NCBI RefSeq assembly: GCF_964355755.1
Contig: NC_092674.1
Coordinates: 29,376,001 to 29,440,000, forward strand
DNA: 64,000 bases
Direction of reading: 5' to 3'
From: Antedon mediterranea
Taxonomy: Eukaryota > Echinodermata > Crinoidea > Comatulida > Antedonidae
Shown: positions 1 through 15,400 of the stretch, piece by piece
Position numbering within the stretch: position 1 is the stretch's first letter
Layout of the letters: each line of letters starts with the position of its first letter
Program-made: the position numbers and the translations under genes
Notes under the pieces: generated by a model
Told to the model about the DNA's origin: nothing
What the model saw: only the letters and a program-made list of their open reading frames with translations
Databases searched by the model: none

Positions 1-437
1 TTTATGTAAACAGTTTTATGATAAATTTAAGATTAAATTGATTAATTTATTACATGGACCACACATCTTTTGTTATCATTTATATCATTTTTAAATTACA
101 TTATTTGAAATATCATAATATGAGTATAGTCCCAAGAAGCTATGGATAGGAAATTTGGTGAAAATTACTTGCAAATTTTCTTTCTAAATTTGTCCTAAAT
201 TAGTGGATGAGATTGTACTTGAACATGGGGTTACGCTATACTCCATTACATTATTTGTAATATCATATTATGAGTTTAGTTCGAGGAGGCCTGGATACGA
301 AATTTGGTAAAAATTTATCCTAAGTTAGTGGATAAAATTATACTCTGTCACATACAATACATATTTTGTTGAGAAAATATGATATTATATAAAATTGTTT
401 GATTAATTGACTACTTCATTCATTATTTATTTCCCAG
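1..437. other. BLTP1 intron with an imperfect two-copy internal duplication
   Basis: No coding potential is visible. Two diverged copies of a segment of about 120 bp lie at about 101-180 and 243-330. Both contain 'aatatcat.atatgagt.tagt', then 'gga.a.gaaatttggt.aaaatt'. The first spliceable exon follows a TTTATTTCCCAG acceptor ending at 437. Confidence 0.5.
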
Positions 438-3400
438 ATGTTGATACGAATCAGATTTTCCTCAAGACCAACATTGAGCTAACATTATCAGTTGGAGACA
501 TGATTCGAAATCCTCTATTTGAGGAAGCTCAGCCTGAGTTCACTCAGTTGGCCTTCTTCAAGACCAACATCAATATTATCAATACACCAGAGTCATCGGG
601 CACAAGTAATAACGGTGTTATTTTGGTCACGCTTCAGCGACCTGTATTCTTTATGCCTCCACAAGCTGTTGATAAAGGTACTTTTTTGACAGATTGTTTT
701 TTAATTCCAATTAGCGACCCTAAATTTTCATGCGGTTCACATGACTATACTTCTGGAAATCATTAGTATTAAAATAGTAAAGGTAATACTATTGTTTTGT
801 TGATGACAAAATACATTATTGTATTTTTTTTTTCCAGCTGTATTAGTATGGCTAAACTACAAGAATGCATATGATCATTGGCATGAGCAGCGTCAGGCTC
901 TAAGCAAGGAGGTCTGGTTGGCTACTCAGCAGGTCATGTCTCGTCTGCCTAAGCCCCATATACCAGTGCCAGCAGCACCTACAGCGGCATCTACTGGTGT
1001 GTTTTTGCAAGTCTCTGTGCAGAATCTAGGATTATGTGTGCCAACAACTTTGATACAAAGAGGGGTTAGTACTGATTCTTATTTTGACTATTGCACTTAC
1101 TGTATATTCTCAAATAGTACAGTCTGGTCCTCTCAATTTTTCAAAAAGCTTTTGACATGCATTCTTGAAGACAATAATGGAACACATTTCACACGCTTTC
1201 TAAAGCGTGGTTCCCACTAGCGACGCAACACAAGGACGTAACGCAACACAAGTGAATTGACCAATCACAAGCGATGGCTTATTCGCTTGTGATTGCTAAC
1301 TGTCTATAACTTCGCTTGTCATTGGTTAAAACGCTTACGTTGCGTTTACGTCCTTGCGTTACGTTCTAGTTGGAACCAAGCTTAACAATAGAACTATAAC
1401 TAATAAGTAACAGATTAAAAGACAACATAAAGAATTAAGATATTAGTGTGTAACATGTGTTGTCTAAAAAAAAGTAATTCATATATATTTATTATATTGA
1501 TATAATTTTATTGTTGTTTTCAGAATGAAAGTCATACAAGCGTATCGCAGGAGCCTGAATCACAACAAGCATTAGTCTTAACACTTGACGACTCTCTCAT
1601 CTCGGCTCACTACTGCGGCGCCCTCGTCAGCGAGGGCCAGTTCAGTAATTTCTGTCTACGCTTTGCTGATGACTTTGGGATGTCACTAGATGACTGGAAG
1701 AAACAAGAACTGGAGATTGCAAACTCTTGTAAGAGAAAAAATAAAATCTTAATTTTCCTATGTCATTTCATACTGTCTGAGTGTTGTTGCACTTTAAAAA
1801 TTTGCATGAAATCTACAAAAAAAAATGGTCACTGTAAGAAAATATAACTGTAAAAACAACACACCTATCTAGTACTGTACATAATGGTCGGCTAGACCTA
1901 AAGCGTGGTTCCCACTAGCCCCGCAACACAAGGACGTAACGCAACACAAGTGAATTGACCAATCACAAGCGATGGCTAACTTCGCTTGTCATTGGTTAAA
2001 ACGCTTGCGTTGCATTTACGTCCTTGCGTTACGTTCTAGTGGGAACCAAGCTTAACCATTAACAAACTTTAAACAACAGTAAACAAAAGCTATACTTTAT
2101 CAATTGGTGTCATAAAAATACTGAAATAGAATTTCAATAGTTAGAAAGTACTGGGTATGTGTGTATTAACAATGATTAAATGAAGATAAATTGTATTGTA
2201 TTATTAGGTACTGTCCCAAAAGGAAGTTATAAAGTGTGTAGTAAAACCTTCACATCAGGCCACTCTGGTAAGTAATATTATAAATTCGTTGTTAAGCTCT
2301 GTCTACACTATCAAACTAGTTTGAAGAAAAAAGTGCGATGTGCCCAAATATAGTAGTGATATGACATCATCACCTTTTTTTGTCACAAAGTTTGATAGTA
2401 TAGACAGAGTTTTAAGTTTTTTTGGAAGAATTTAACACAGGTGAATGCATTTATTGCCCACATGTCGTCATGTCCATATATGGGCACATCACATTTTTTT
2501 GATAGTGTAGACAGAGCTTTAAAATTGTAACTGTATATGTAGATACATTTTTACTATGGTTTATGGTTTTGAAATTTCTAAACTCAAAATATTTTTACAG
2601 CCGTAGGGTCAGCGGGCAAATGGGAGTTGAGCTTCAAATGGGAGATGCAAGGAATGGACATTAAGATCTATCCAAACATTGGTCATCATTTATCAGTATT
2701 TAGCAACACAGTGACCGCACTGACCGGTGATCCTGCAGACAGTGACATTGCTGACCTCAGCACTGTCATGAGTGAACCAGAAGAACAAAACGAGAATAAA
2801 CAGGTAATAACAATTGAACTTTGACCTTTGCCTGACCTAGTAACCCTAGTTAATAGGTTTCTATGCTTTAGACAGATACATTATGAAGGTTTTAAGTAAA
2901 ATTAATAAGTTTTGTTTTTTAAGTTGCTTAATTTACTTGTTTGGATATTTGTAGGGTTAAGGTGATCGACAAATAATATATTTTAGTTTTTATTTCAATT
3001 TATGTCTTTTATTTTTTACTTCAATGTTGATTTTAGTTGTTGTATAACAGATGTTATGTTAAAATGATTTCATGTGCAAAAAGAAAGAACATAAATGTTA
3101 TACTATTATTCATAAATCTTTTCTATTCTCTATTTTGTTTATTTTTATATACTGTCATTCTTCTCTTAATTAAATATTCATTATTTACCTCATGCATATT
3201 CATGTCATATTTCTAACATTGTTTTGATTGGTTCATCTGCATGATTTATATATTAAAAGTAGCAAGAATATATATTCATCATAAACATGACATTTTATAG
3301 GGTGGAATAACAGTTCTTGTAACAGCTGCCTTACCTTTAGTACTGTATATTTGTTTCCGTATTTCTACTGCTATCCCTATGTGTTGTGCTTTTACTGTTG

Positions 3401-6400
3401 TTACTGTTACCCCTGCTGTTCCTCTAGCTTTCCTCTGATAGTGATGATGTTTGTCCTGTGAATGACTCCAATGTTGAACATGTTGAACCTCTCAATTTGA
3501 AGGTATAGTCGTTTCTCTTGCTCGTCAATTTCCTCTACTTTTTTTATAGCGTTTCTGTTCCTTGTAAAGTTTTTAAAAAATTCTTAAATTTGCATGTGTC
3601 CGTACTACTAATGTTGCTATGCTTGTAAAGTAATGCTTTTCAAATGCTTGTAGAAAAATAAAATAAAACTAACAGTAACAAGCATGAATGTTTGACTCTA
3701 AACTAATAATGTTATTTCCAAATAAGGCTATAACAGTCACCTTAAATGTGAATTTTGTCTGTTTTTATTAATGATATATTATTATAATAGAAATTTAATA
3801 ATTTTAATTGTTAACAATTTCATTTATAAGTAGTATAATACTGTTGCATGTAATAACCAACCAAACCAAATCGTACCAGTTTTATTCTTAAATTCTATAG
3901 AACTTAATTATACTATTTTATCTGAGATTTTATTTACAATTGCAACATGCAATAATATAAGCATTTGTTTTATAATGTTATTACGAATGATACAACAATT
4001 TATATTTTTTACTATTAATATGAAATTAAATTAAAGGTGGTTTTCCGCAAAGCAAGAGACAAACGCTCGCAGGATGGTAAGGATTCAAAAAGAAGGTCAA
4101 AGGAAATCATAGACAAAATGCGTGAACAAGCAAAAATAGTTAATGACTTGCGGTAGGCATTTTCAATTTATTCATTTTTAGAAAGAAAAAATTGTTTATA
4201 CAGTAGAAAGCATGACTTTCTAAAGTTATGTATATGCAGATTTGTGTTTTAAGTTCAAATTTTAAGCAATATGTTTCATTGTAATTTACAGGAATCTAGG
4301 AGCAAAGAGTGGAACAATAAATGAAGAGACAAAACATCTAGAAAAACTTGAAGAAGCGGTGTTTAAAGAATTCCGAAAAGATATGAGGCGCAAACTAAGA
4401 AAAGGTGGAGGAACTAAGGTAATTCATAATTTATTGATATTGAGAGTATGAGGCACAAACTAAGAAAAGGTGGAGGAACTAAGGTAATTCATAATTTATT
4501 GATACTATGAGGGTATGAGGCGCAAACTAAGAAAAGTTGGAGGAACTAAGGTAATTCATTATTTATTGATACTGAGGGTATGAGGCGCAAACTAAGAAAA
4601 GTTGGAGGAACTAAGGTAATTCATAATCTACAATATTAATACTGAGTGTATGAGGAGCAAACTAAGAAATGGTGGAGGAACTAAGGTAATTCATAATTTA
4701 TTGATACTATGAGGGTATGAGGCGCAAACTAAGAAAAGTTGGAGGAACTAAGGTAATTCATTATTTATTGATACTGAGGGTATGAGGCGCAAACTAAGAA
4801 AAGTTGGAGGAACTAAGGTAATTCATAATCTACAATATTAATACTGAGTGTATGAGGAGCAAACTAAGAAATGGTGGTGGAACTAAGTTAATTCATAATT
4901 TATTGATACGTTGATTCCCATTATCTATCAATTTGATTTTCTTTCTTTATTAGGGTAATACCTGGAAGGATCATCTGGTGCCTGGTCTAATACCCCTGCC
5001 CAGAGGACATGTACAAGGGGAACCCAAATTAAGGAGGCTTCGATCAAAGTAAGTTCACTGTTATAAAATAGTATATTAAAGAATTTTATTAAAATTTAAC
5101 TAGTCTTCATTCTATTATACAAAATTAATTATTGTTTAGTAATTAACAGCCTAGTGCTATTTCCATAATTACATTGCATTGCAATTTCAGATCTGTAATG
5201 TCGCCAACGTCGTACCAAAGACCAAACTTCTTTGCATCACCCATTGAGCTGACACCAAGCAGATCGCACATACCTAGAGTGGTTTTCGACCTACCAACAC
5301 CAGACAGGGAATCATATTTGGAAACATCATACCCCGATACATCGTACCCACAAACCGAACCACGCCCTCAAAGGCTCAAAAGGCAATCAGTGGTTGATGA
5401 TTGCTTGAACGTTACTATCGGTGATCCGAGACAAGTCACTAGCGAACTTCTACAGCAGTCGTCACGTTACTTATGGCCGCTTACAAGGAATCGTCACGTT
5501 AGTGAGACTACAAGTGATTCAGACGATTCTAGTTCCGATGAATCAGTCATCAATGTGAGCCATCAACCTCCACCAAAGAAGACAACAAAAAGTCAAAGGT
5601 CAGTCTGCGATGTAATACCGTTTAATCACAACATATTTTGTTTAATGTTGTAGGTACTATTCCTAGATTTCCATAGTAAAACTTCAACGTAGTACTGCAT
5701 CATATGTACCATGCTATCCCTTGCCCTCATTGATCATCATCATCAGCCATTATCCATCCACTGCTGGATGAAGGCCTCAAATACCATCTGTCTTTTGTCT
5801 TGCTGTACCAATACTGTTGAAGTTCATCTCTCCAACGCTTTCTTTGTCTGCCTCTGCTTCGCTTTCCCTCCATTGGTGTCCACATTGTTAAGGCTACACT
5901 CCAACTGTTATCTTCTCTCTAGACACATGACCTGCCCATGTCCACCTTTTTCTTTTCACAGTTTCAAGTATGCCCTCATTGATAACATCATCAAAAGCTA
6001 TATGCGGCTTAGATTGCATTGATATTAGCTCTTTTAATTGACTTTCTAGTACTGTAAATTCATAATAATTCTATTAAAATTTGATTGGTGAGATGTTTCC
6101 CAACTTTGACATACTTATACTGAATACAAAGTACATTCAAAATACAAACAGTTATTCTGAGGTGTTTGTAGACAAACACTCGCATCTTTTGTTTTCTATA
6201 TAATGTGTAAATTTTTATTCTTTTTAAATGTATTACAATAATTAAAGAAGTAATGAAGAGGGAAGCATAGGAGCCTCACCAAGTCACACTGTGAAACCAG
6301 AGCAGACAGTAGACATGGCCCTTGACCTTGTCATAACAACAGACAGTGGATGGTTAGAGATCTTTGCTAAGAACCCCAGACTTGATGAGACTGCTGACGA

Positions 6401-9400
6401 CAGTACTATGTGAGTTGTAATATTTGTATTTATTTTACCATTTATAATTTTAATATGTTTAGAATATCTATAGGTTTAATAATAAATATAAATTACTATT
6501 TTCTATATGTATGAATTATCTTCTTTTTTTTTTTAGTTATGTTTAAAAATATTGCTATTTATTTTAACATTTATGATTTTAATAGTTTTAGAATATTTAT
6601 AGGTTTAATAAATATGCACAAATTGCTATTTTGCTATTTACATTATCTTTTTTTTAACTTTTGTTTTAATTTATTTTTCAATTTTTTTTCTGTTAATGTC
6701 TGCTTGCCAGTGTTGGAAACCATCCCAGGTAAGGAATTATATACTTATTTATATATTAGTATTTATTTTACTTTGTTTATTTACTTAAACTAAAACCACA
6801 CTATGCTGTAAAACAAGGACAGTGTACCTACACATTTGAGAATATCCTAAAGCTCTGCCTACACTATCAAACTTTATCTGACAACAAAGTGTGATGTGCC
6901 CATATATGGACACGATGATGTCATCACTACCATATTTGGGCACATCATATTTTTTTTTCACATAAAGTTTGATAGTGTAGATCATGGAGTTATAACTCCA
7001 TGTGTAGATAGAGCTTAAGATTTTAGTTTTAAATTAAATGCATGATTAACGTTTCAGTGTAAGCAGGAAGACCTCTTTACCTGTTCAGCCCAGTATTTCT
7101 GAGAGGCAGCCACTTGCTAGTTACATGTCAATTCCTGGCTTAGGTCAACGCCATCGCTCTCTCACACAAACACAGCAGACTATCAGCACTATGCTGTTTG
7201 TACCAGGCATCGATGCAAAGGTAAGTACACAGGGACACCAGTTCTATATTTGAATGGACTAACTAATAAACAAAATTAAGAATAGAACACATTAAAAACA
7301 TTCGATAATTCTGGTTTCATTTTATAGGACCAAAGAAAGCAGATTAGCTTTATTAAAGGTTTTCTTTTCTTCTTTTCTCAATTTGTTAGGTTATAGGCTA
7401 GGTTATTTATTTTATTTCAGCTTATTTATAGAGGGTGACCCTAAACAGAATATGCTGACAATCAAGGGGCCCTTATGATGAGTTATTATAAGTGGCTGTG
7501 TGTCACAGTGGCTGTGTGTATACTAGTAAACCAGGGTAACCCTCCACTTTACTAAGCGCATTGAGACTGCGCCGCTATATGAATATATTAACATAACATT
7601 GGTTTAAAATCATATTTCACAGGTGAACTACAACTCTCAGCTTGAAGCTGTTGAGAACGAGGATGGTAACGATAAAAAGCCGCAGAAAAAAGCAAGTTTG
7701 TACTGCAAGATTATGTTCCAGGCTGCTCCTAAAGTTAGTAATGGTTATATTATATTAAATTTATTCAGTTAAGCTAAAGTCTATCTATGTTGTTTATTCA
7801 TTACGCTTTGTCTACACTATCAAACTTTATGTGAAAAAAAATGTGATGCACCCATATATGGACATTATGATGTCATATCACTATCATATTTGGACACATT
7901 ACACTTTTTGTTTGTCAAACTAGTTTGATAGTGTAGACAGAGCTTAAGGTATACAGAAAAATATTCTCTAATTGGAAGTATTCTGTCGTTTTACACTTTG
8001 ATTGATTGATTGATTGAATATATATTTATACTGGGTAACCTCTTCAGTCAAAGAATGATCTCCTAGAGGGCCCAGTTGGTGATCAGTGGCTGTGATGTAC
8101 TAATACACCGGGGTAACCCCCTACTCGTCTCGAAAGATGTACTAGGTTCTTTAAAGTGCACACGAGCTAGATGTGTACACTGGACCTACGGTTTATAGTC
8201 CTTATCCGAGAAGACTCGTTCTACCACCAGAACCATGGAGTGAGTGAGCCTCGAACCCCTGCCGATGTTATGGCTATGTAATTACGGTTCCACTGTCTTA
8301 ACCGCTCAGCCACTCACTCACTAACTCATGGTGTCTTTTGGTTCTATTGTTTATTAGTCTTCTAATAATACAAAGAATATCATTAAACTTTTAAAACCTG
8401 TTGAACAGTGACAGTTATTAATATTAATTCAATTCTTGTACACAAGTAAATGCAATACATGCTTTTTTAGGAAATTGTTCTCAGTCCAATACTGCTAGAT
8501 TTTATTGAGAAAACTTTGGAGGAAGTTTACCAACAAGCACCAAAGCCTAGTGGATCTTTTGGTTGGTACCTTTGTTCACTTTGTTATGTTTTTGTATTGT
8601 ATTGTGACATGGCATAGCATTATATGTTTCTGTATCATAGGCAAAATCTATACAGTGTCACATATGTATTACTGTATTATGTTAGGGTTATAGTATAGTG
8701 TCACATGTGATACATATCATTACTGTATCACAATCACAGCCTATGATACTGTATGGCTCATAGTACCAAGAATCAGCTATTCTTGTATACAGTATTTCTT
8801 TTTTTTTTTTTACTATTGAGAATATTAAATAAATGACCAAATATATTAATTGATTTTAGATGAGAGTGTAAACAGCGGCGTAGAAATTGAACCCTCAAAC
8901 ACATCACTAGTGTCTTCATCAACATCTGGTTACAGCACGTTCCCTGTTGAGGTTGTCGTCTATCTCTGCATAAAGCCTTCCACCATTCGATTTAGTTGCT
9001 TACCCATATCCCGTGTTCAGTGCCTTTTGCAGCTACCGTCAGTCGAGCTCGCTTTCTCCTCGTCGCGTCATGTTGCATCTATAAAAGAAGCTGAAGATAT
9101 GACTGCAGGTGATTTGGCTATTGATTTTTTGTTCAATTTTATTCTGTTTATTAGTTCAAATATCATCGGCACAATATGAAAAGGCCTAATGTTATATTAT
9201 AGGCATCAGTAAAATAAAGGTAAACTTAATACAGAAAGTTTGAGAATCCCTTAAAGTAGGCTGCCCAACTTGAATTACAATAACACAGCGAACAAAATAG
9301 AAAACCTTCTGTTGTATGTCATAAAGTGTTCTGTACATCTATTATATTTGCACAGACATCAAGGCAATATTTGTCTTAAGCTCTGTGTACACTATCAACT

Positions 9401-12400
9401 TTATGTGGCAACAAAATGTAATGTGTCTATATATGGACATGATGACATCATATCACTACAGTACCATATTTTGGCATATCACTACCATATTTGGGCATAT
9501 CACTACCATATTTGGGCAACATACTTTTTTTGTCAAACTAATTTGATAGTGTAGACAAACCTTTTGTAATTTTATCTATTTTTTAGGCCCAGATGTATCA
9601 AGTGTTGGTCCTCAGAGCCGCCCACAATCTGAACTCATTAAAGGAGGTTTGAACGTCTCAGCCTGTCTCTCAGACTTCTCTTTGTTTGTATTTCATCCTT
9701 ACGGTGGACAACAAAGAGTTGACTCAGCATTTGGTAAGTCATAGATTAAAAATTACACAATTTAGGCTTAACTGAGTCTGTCTCAGGAATATACATACAT
9801 TTTGTATAGAATAAACTTTGTTTTGCATTGTTACTCATTAAATTGTTGTGATTCTGGGAAAAAATATTTACAGTTAAATATTATAATACTATATTGTTGT
9901 GAAAATATTGTGCTCTTTTTGTCAATAGTAAATTTAAACGAGAGAGATATGGAAACCGGCAACAGACGAGATTCATTATCAGTTAAAGTTGAATTTATAC
10001 GGGTAAACCTGTCTCGTAAACGCCGTGCCTACGTGTTGCCAACATCATCAGATGTTACAGATTCAACTTCTCCAGCAGTTGTTACTGAAAATCTTCGGAG
10101 CACGTCACCAGCGCCCTCACATCTAAGCCGCACCTCAACATCTAGTGGATCACCAAGTTCTATTAAGTTTTCTAGTAAGTGCAATACTCGCTGTTCATAT
10201 TGAAAACAATTTTGAATTGTCGTGTGATGTCATATATTATAATTGCCTATACCTTTCTTTCTATGTCAGTTTTATGCGACATTGGTTCAGCATCCTTGAA
10301 CTATGACATCCGCAGATTGACGGAAGTTTTGGCATTCCCCAAGGCATGGTACCGCAAGTCAATTGCGCGGCAGTTGTTCTTTGGTAAAGAAAGTACCACG
10401 CAATTGCCCACCAAACAACCCTCAGAGTGTGGTAAGTATGTTTGTGTCTACGTATGCTGCTTGTATACTGGAATATAAATATTAATATCAAGAATTTGTA
10501 ACTGTTATTTTATTAATGCTCCTGCCTTTGGTCCTGAGAGAAAAGAAACTCAAAAAGGTTTCCTTACAAAAAGACATTGTTTGTCACCTTTCTCTCCAAC
10601 CTAACATTTTTCATTATGCTACATTATGGTATTTAGAAAACTAATCTTAATTTTTTCTTGAACATGCTTAGAATTTAACAGTTCTATTCTAAAGGCCCTA
10701 TTAATATTTAAAAACACATAAAACAAGAAAAAATATTATTTATAATTATTTTTCTTTTTATAGCAACTTATTCATTAATTATTAGTATCATTGTTTTATA
10801 TAACATTTTTCTGGATTTCTATGCTCTTTTTTTTTGGAAAATTTGTAGAAGAGAGAGAAATAACATTTTAATGAAATACAATTATTAGTATCATTGTTTT
10901 ATATAACATTTTTCAGGATTTAACTTTTACCCAAAATATTTTTGTGCTGATTTTTTTTTTTTTGCCAATTTGTAGGAGAGAGAAAAATAACATTTTAATG
11001 ACGTGCAACAATGATTTTACAGTTGTTGTTTTATTAACTAACATTTTAAGTTTTTTTGTTTTTCTTTCTATCACCTTTATGCTTTATAGACTCTTCTGAC
11101 TCGTCGTCCCCAAAGCTTGGTGGCAGCCTAGAGAATCTATCTGGCGCCAGATCATTCCCCTTAAAACCCCCTTCGTGGAGAACTCCTGGAGCTTTCAACT
11201 CTGCTTCTCCAGGCCTATTTAATCTGTACTCTCAACTAGGACGAGGTACTCCATTAAGACAAGCTTTCTTGCACAGATCATCAGGTAAAATATATGTGTG
11301 TGTGTTACTCCTGAGCAATTTCATACCAACATCCTGGTAATAGACCCTGACTATAAACTTTCCAGATTTCTACCGCAGTCAGGCTTCTGGAAATTAAAAG
11401 AAAACGCTCTCCGATTAGTCTAAAATCTGTCGCAAAACAGTCTTTTCAACAACTTGTTTCTGCGCTAAACTCATGTACAAGACCAAACATACAGCACTGT
11501 ACAATCTTTTTCTAAAACTTATCGCTTGCATTTTTAAATAAAAGTTTTAAAATGTTTTTTTTGCTACTCAAATGCTTTTTTTTTTAACAAAGACTATTTA
11601 ATAAGCACATTTTTACATTTAAACCTCACAATTTGATTAACATTTATTTTTTTTGAACAATCTTTTTTTTTCTGAAAAGCAGCACTACACTAATTAATAA
11701 ATAATGAACAATATTTTACCATTATTAGCAATCATGTATTTTCATCTAGATGGCACACCAGCCGAGTTGATTGCTCGCAGAGACCAGCAAAGACCGACGT
11801 CCACACCATTGTCCAATAAAGATAAGGAGTCTAAGCAGCTTGTGTGGGATACTCGTGTGGTGATTGGTATAAACCTATCAAAGCTACAGGTGAACATGAA
11901 TATGAGCAACGTCATGGGCACGTCTGTGTAAGTTTATTGCAGTTACTGCAGTACTATGATTGCTGCAGTAACTGTACTGTAGTTTTTACCAGGGTTGTAC
12001 TATAGATTCTGAAGTTTCTGTACATTCACTGTAGTTTATTTAAAGCCTTGTCTACATCAAACTTTATGTGACAAAAAATGTGATGTGCCCATATATAGAC
12101 ATGATATCATATCACTACAGTACCATGTTTGGGCACATCAAACAGTAGTTTGATAGTGTAGACAGAGCTTTAATCTTTTTTTTTTAGGTGGCTTGTGAAA
12201 GGATTACAGAAGCAGGTTTGGATTTCTCTTGATAACACAGGATGCAAAGATGTGCGAATTGTCTTAGATCTTGAACAGTCTAGCATTGATTCACATGGAG
12301 GGGTCATAGGTGGCAGGCTGGAGATGACAAAATTCCATAGTACAGGTATAGTCAACATGGAACTTTATAACTATTAGGAAATATCTTAGACAGAAAAGAT

Positions 12401-15400
12401 GTTTAAAGATTTAGTATTTACATTACTTTGTTACTTAATTGCACCGTTTTTTTATATTAAAAAAAGAGTATTACAGAATCAAATGTGAACATAGCTTAAT
12501 GGTAATTTTGCAATGTAGGTCATATTATGGAGCAGCCTGGTAAAGAACCAAAGCACACAGTGGCAGCCAAACTGGATGACTTGAGTGTTAGAGTTGACTA
12601 CATGGGAGGGAGTACTCTACTATGTCAGCTAACTGAGGTTGACCTCAATATAAAGGATGAGTGGAGGTTGAACCTGTCAGATCCGGCTCAAGCTAGTAGC
12701 ACAACAAGGTTAGTGATTATTATCATTATAAGCAGAGCCTACCTCTGAAGCTCTGTCTACACAATCAAACTAGACAAATAAAGTGTGATGTTCCCAAATA
12801 GGGTAGTGATATTCAAAAATATATTTTTTTTTTTATTTCATCATATAAATCATTACAAAGGAAACATAATAAAATATTGTAGTGATATGATATCATCATG
12901 TTCATATATGGGAACATCACATTTTCAGATGTTTGGTAGTGTAGACAGAGCTTAACAGTGTAAAGATGAAGATATAAACAAGTTCATTCCATTTGAACAC
13001 TTTAACAATTATCTAAATCTATTTTATTTAGCTCATTCATTTTTCTTTATCAGACCTGCATCCATATTTGTCCTCATTGATTTCAAATGGGATACTGTAC
13101 AGATGATGATCACACGGTCAACGACCCCTGACCTTATCAAGATCATCAATAAGCTAACAGAGTTCATTAGTCAACAGTTCCACAGCAGCAAGATGGCGTT
13201 TGCCAGTTTAGGGAGTGAGATTCTGACAAAACCAATAATCCCACCACAAAAAGCAACAAAAGCAACACCGCCGCCACAAGGTAAAATACAGAAAACTAAT
13301 CTTCAAATAGAAACATTTTCACTCCTTAAGCAGATATTTAAAGATGTATTGTTCCTCAAAAACATTAAAAATTTTAAGTTAATAAAAAATTGATTTTGAA
13401 TAAGCCCAGTTCAATAAAGTTAATCACTTCCGTATAAAAAGGAAACTAAAAATGTTTCACTTATAAAAAGACAAAATAAACGGTTAAATTCAATCAAAAA
13501 CCCATTTACTTCAATTCGACTATTTTTTGCTTTATATTACAGGTTTTTCAGGATTTTTCTTTTTTTATCCATATTTTGGTGAAAGTGAATAACTATTATG
13601 TGACATGTTCAACAAAACATTAAAACAATATTTTTCAGGAGGACAATACATCTTTAATTGAAGGAATCCATTTTTGTTTTCATCGTTTTACATTATCATT
13701 ATTATTTCATTTCTAAATTTGTAACTAACCTACCTTTTACAGCTGTCCAAAATCACCATCGTCACTGGCAGCCTGTTTCAAGTTTCCTCTCCGATTGTGC
13801 AAATTGGGTTTTTGGTGAAATGAGCATTCCAGAATTGGGCACCGTTCTTGGTGGTCAAGTGAAACTTTCCGGTAACAGTGTTCTTCTTGCGTGTTTTGGT
13901 GGAATCAATTTCAGAGCAAAGTCGTGGGCTTTGTTTGCTCTACGAGAGCCAACCATACACTTTGATGTTGAGTCAATGAAAGTGCAAGAGAATACTCCAG
14001 GTATGTGTGTTTTAAATTCCATATGATTTGAAATTAATAAAACTACAAGGGAATAGTCCAGGTATGTGTTTTTATATTTCAGTTTTATATGAAATTGAAA
14101 AAATTCCAGGTATATGTTTTATGTGTTATTTGATACATTGTTAAATAAGTTCATTTGGATCTGATAATATAATGTGATAAAAAGTTACTTCTATATGATC
14201 CAATATAATGTCAAGTTTGTAAGATGATATCGGTACTTACATTTCCAGAGAACTTGACGTTTCGCCTACTAACAGCAAGGCATAATCATAAGTGAATACG
14301 TTCTGGTGACGTAGTGGATGACGTTACGGTGACACATTTACGATAACATTCTAAAAGGTAAAGAGACCGACCCCCGCACATCCCGCTTGGATAACACCAA
14401 ACGGTAAACTTCACAATGGCTCCTTTCAACCGTGTCACCGTAACGTCACCGCTACGTCACCAGAACGTATTCACTTTTGATTATGCCTTGCTGTTAGTAG
14501 GCGAAACGTCAAGTTCTCTGGAAATGTAAGTACCGATATCATCTTACAAACTTGACATTATATTGGATCATATAGAAGTAACTTTTTATCATATTATATT
14601 TGATACATTCTTTGAGTACAAAAATGTGTAATTTTAACCAGAAATGAAATTGATTCAATCTTCATGTTTCAGAGTCTGATACTTTGACCTTGCAAGATCT
14701 ACAGTTTTACTTGGGACACAATCAGGTTCAACGAAACAGTAATGGCACCATGGCCAGTATCTATCGCATCACCGCGTCTGAACGCTCAAACTACCCTGCC
14801 ACCGGTGCATCAATTCAGCAGTGCTTCCAGTATATATGTTCAATTACTATGCATGAAGGTATGAATGAATTTCCCTGTCACTAATTGCATCATGCAACAC
14901 AGCTAGTAAGGCCGTAGCGAGAGGGTTAAAACAGACAAGGCAAAGATGCTTTAAATATTATTATTAATATAAAATACGACAAGCTGTGCTAGGGGATTGG
15001 GAATGGTGGTCAAAACTGAAAATTTACCTCATGCTGGCCACGGCACTGACTAGTAAGTTCAGGAAGAGATGTATGTCATCCTTTCTAAGATATCATTACG
15101 ACCTATAGATAGCTCTTGTTCGTTTGTTCATTACAGACTTACTGATAATAAAATGTTCTTAATCTCAAACTTTATGCCCATATATGGACATGATGACATC
15201 ATATCACTACTAGTTTGATAGTGTAGACAGACCTTTAGGCAAGACCTCATACACTGAAGGATGTATGTAATAATGTGTATTAACTAAATTTAATCTATAT
15301 TTGTTTTTTATTCAGATCTTCGTCCATTCCTACAAGCCATTCCATCCGTAGAGGAAAACATTCGATACAAACATGAGGCTGTCCCAATTTTTTGTCTTCC

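Noticed and set aside
5711-6022. 103-codon + strand frame
   Set aside because: Matches a retroelement 3' fragment, not a host gene.
8000-8325. True tRNA gene on the - strand
   Set aside because: A and B boxes are present but there is no intact cloverleaf, and a simple-repeat tail follows; fits a SINE better.
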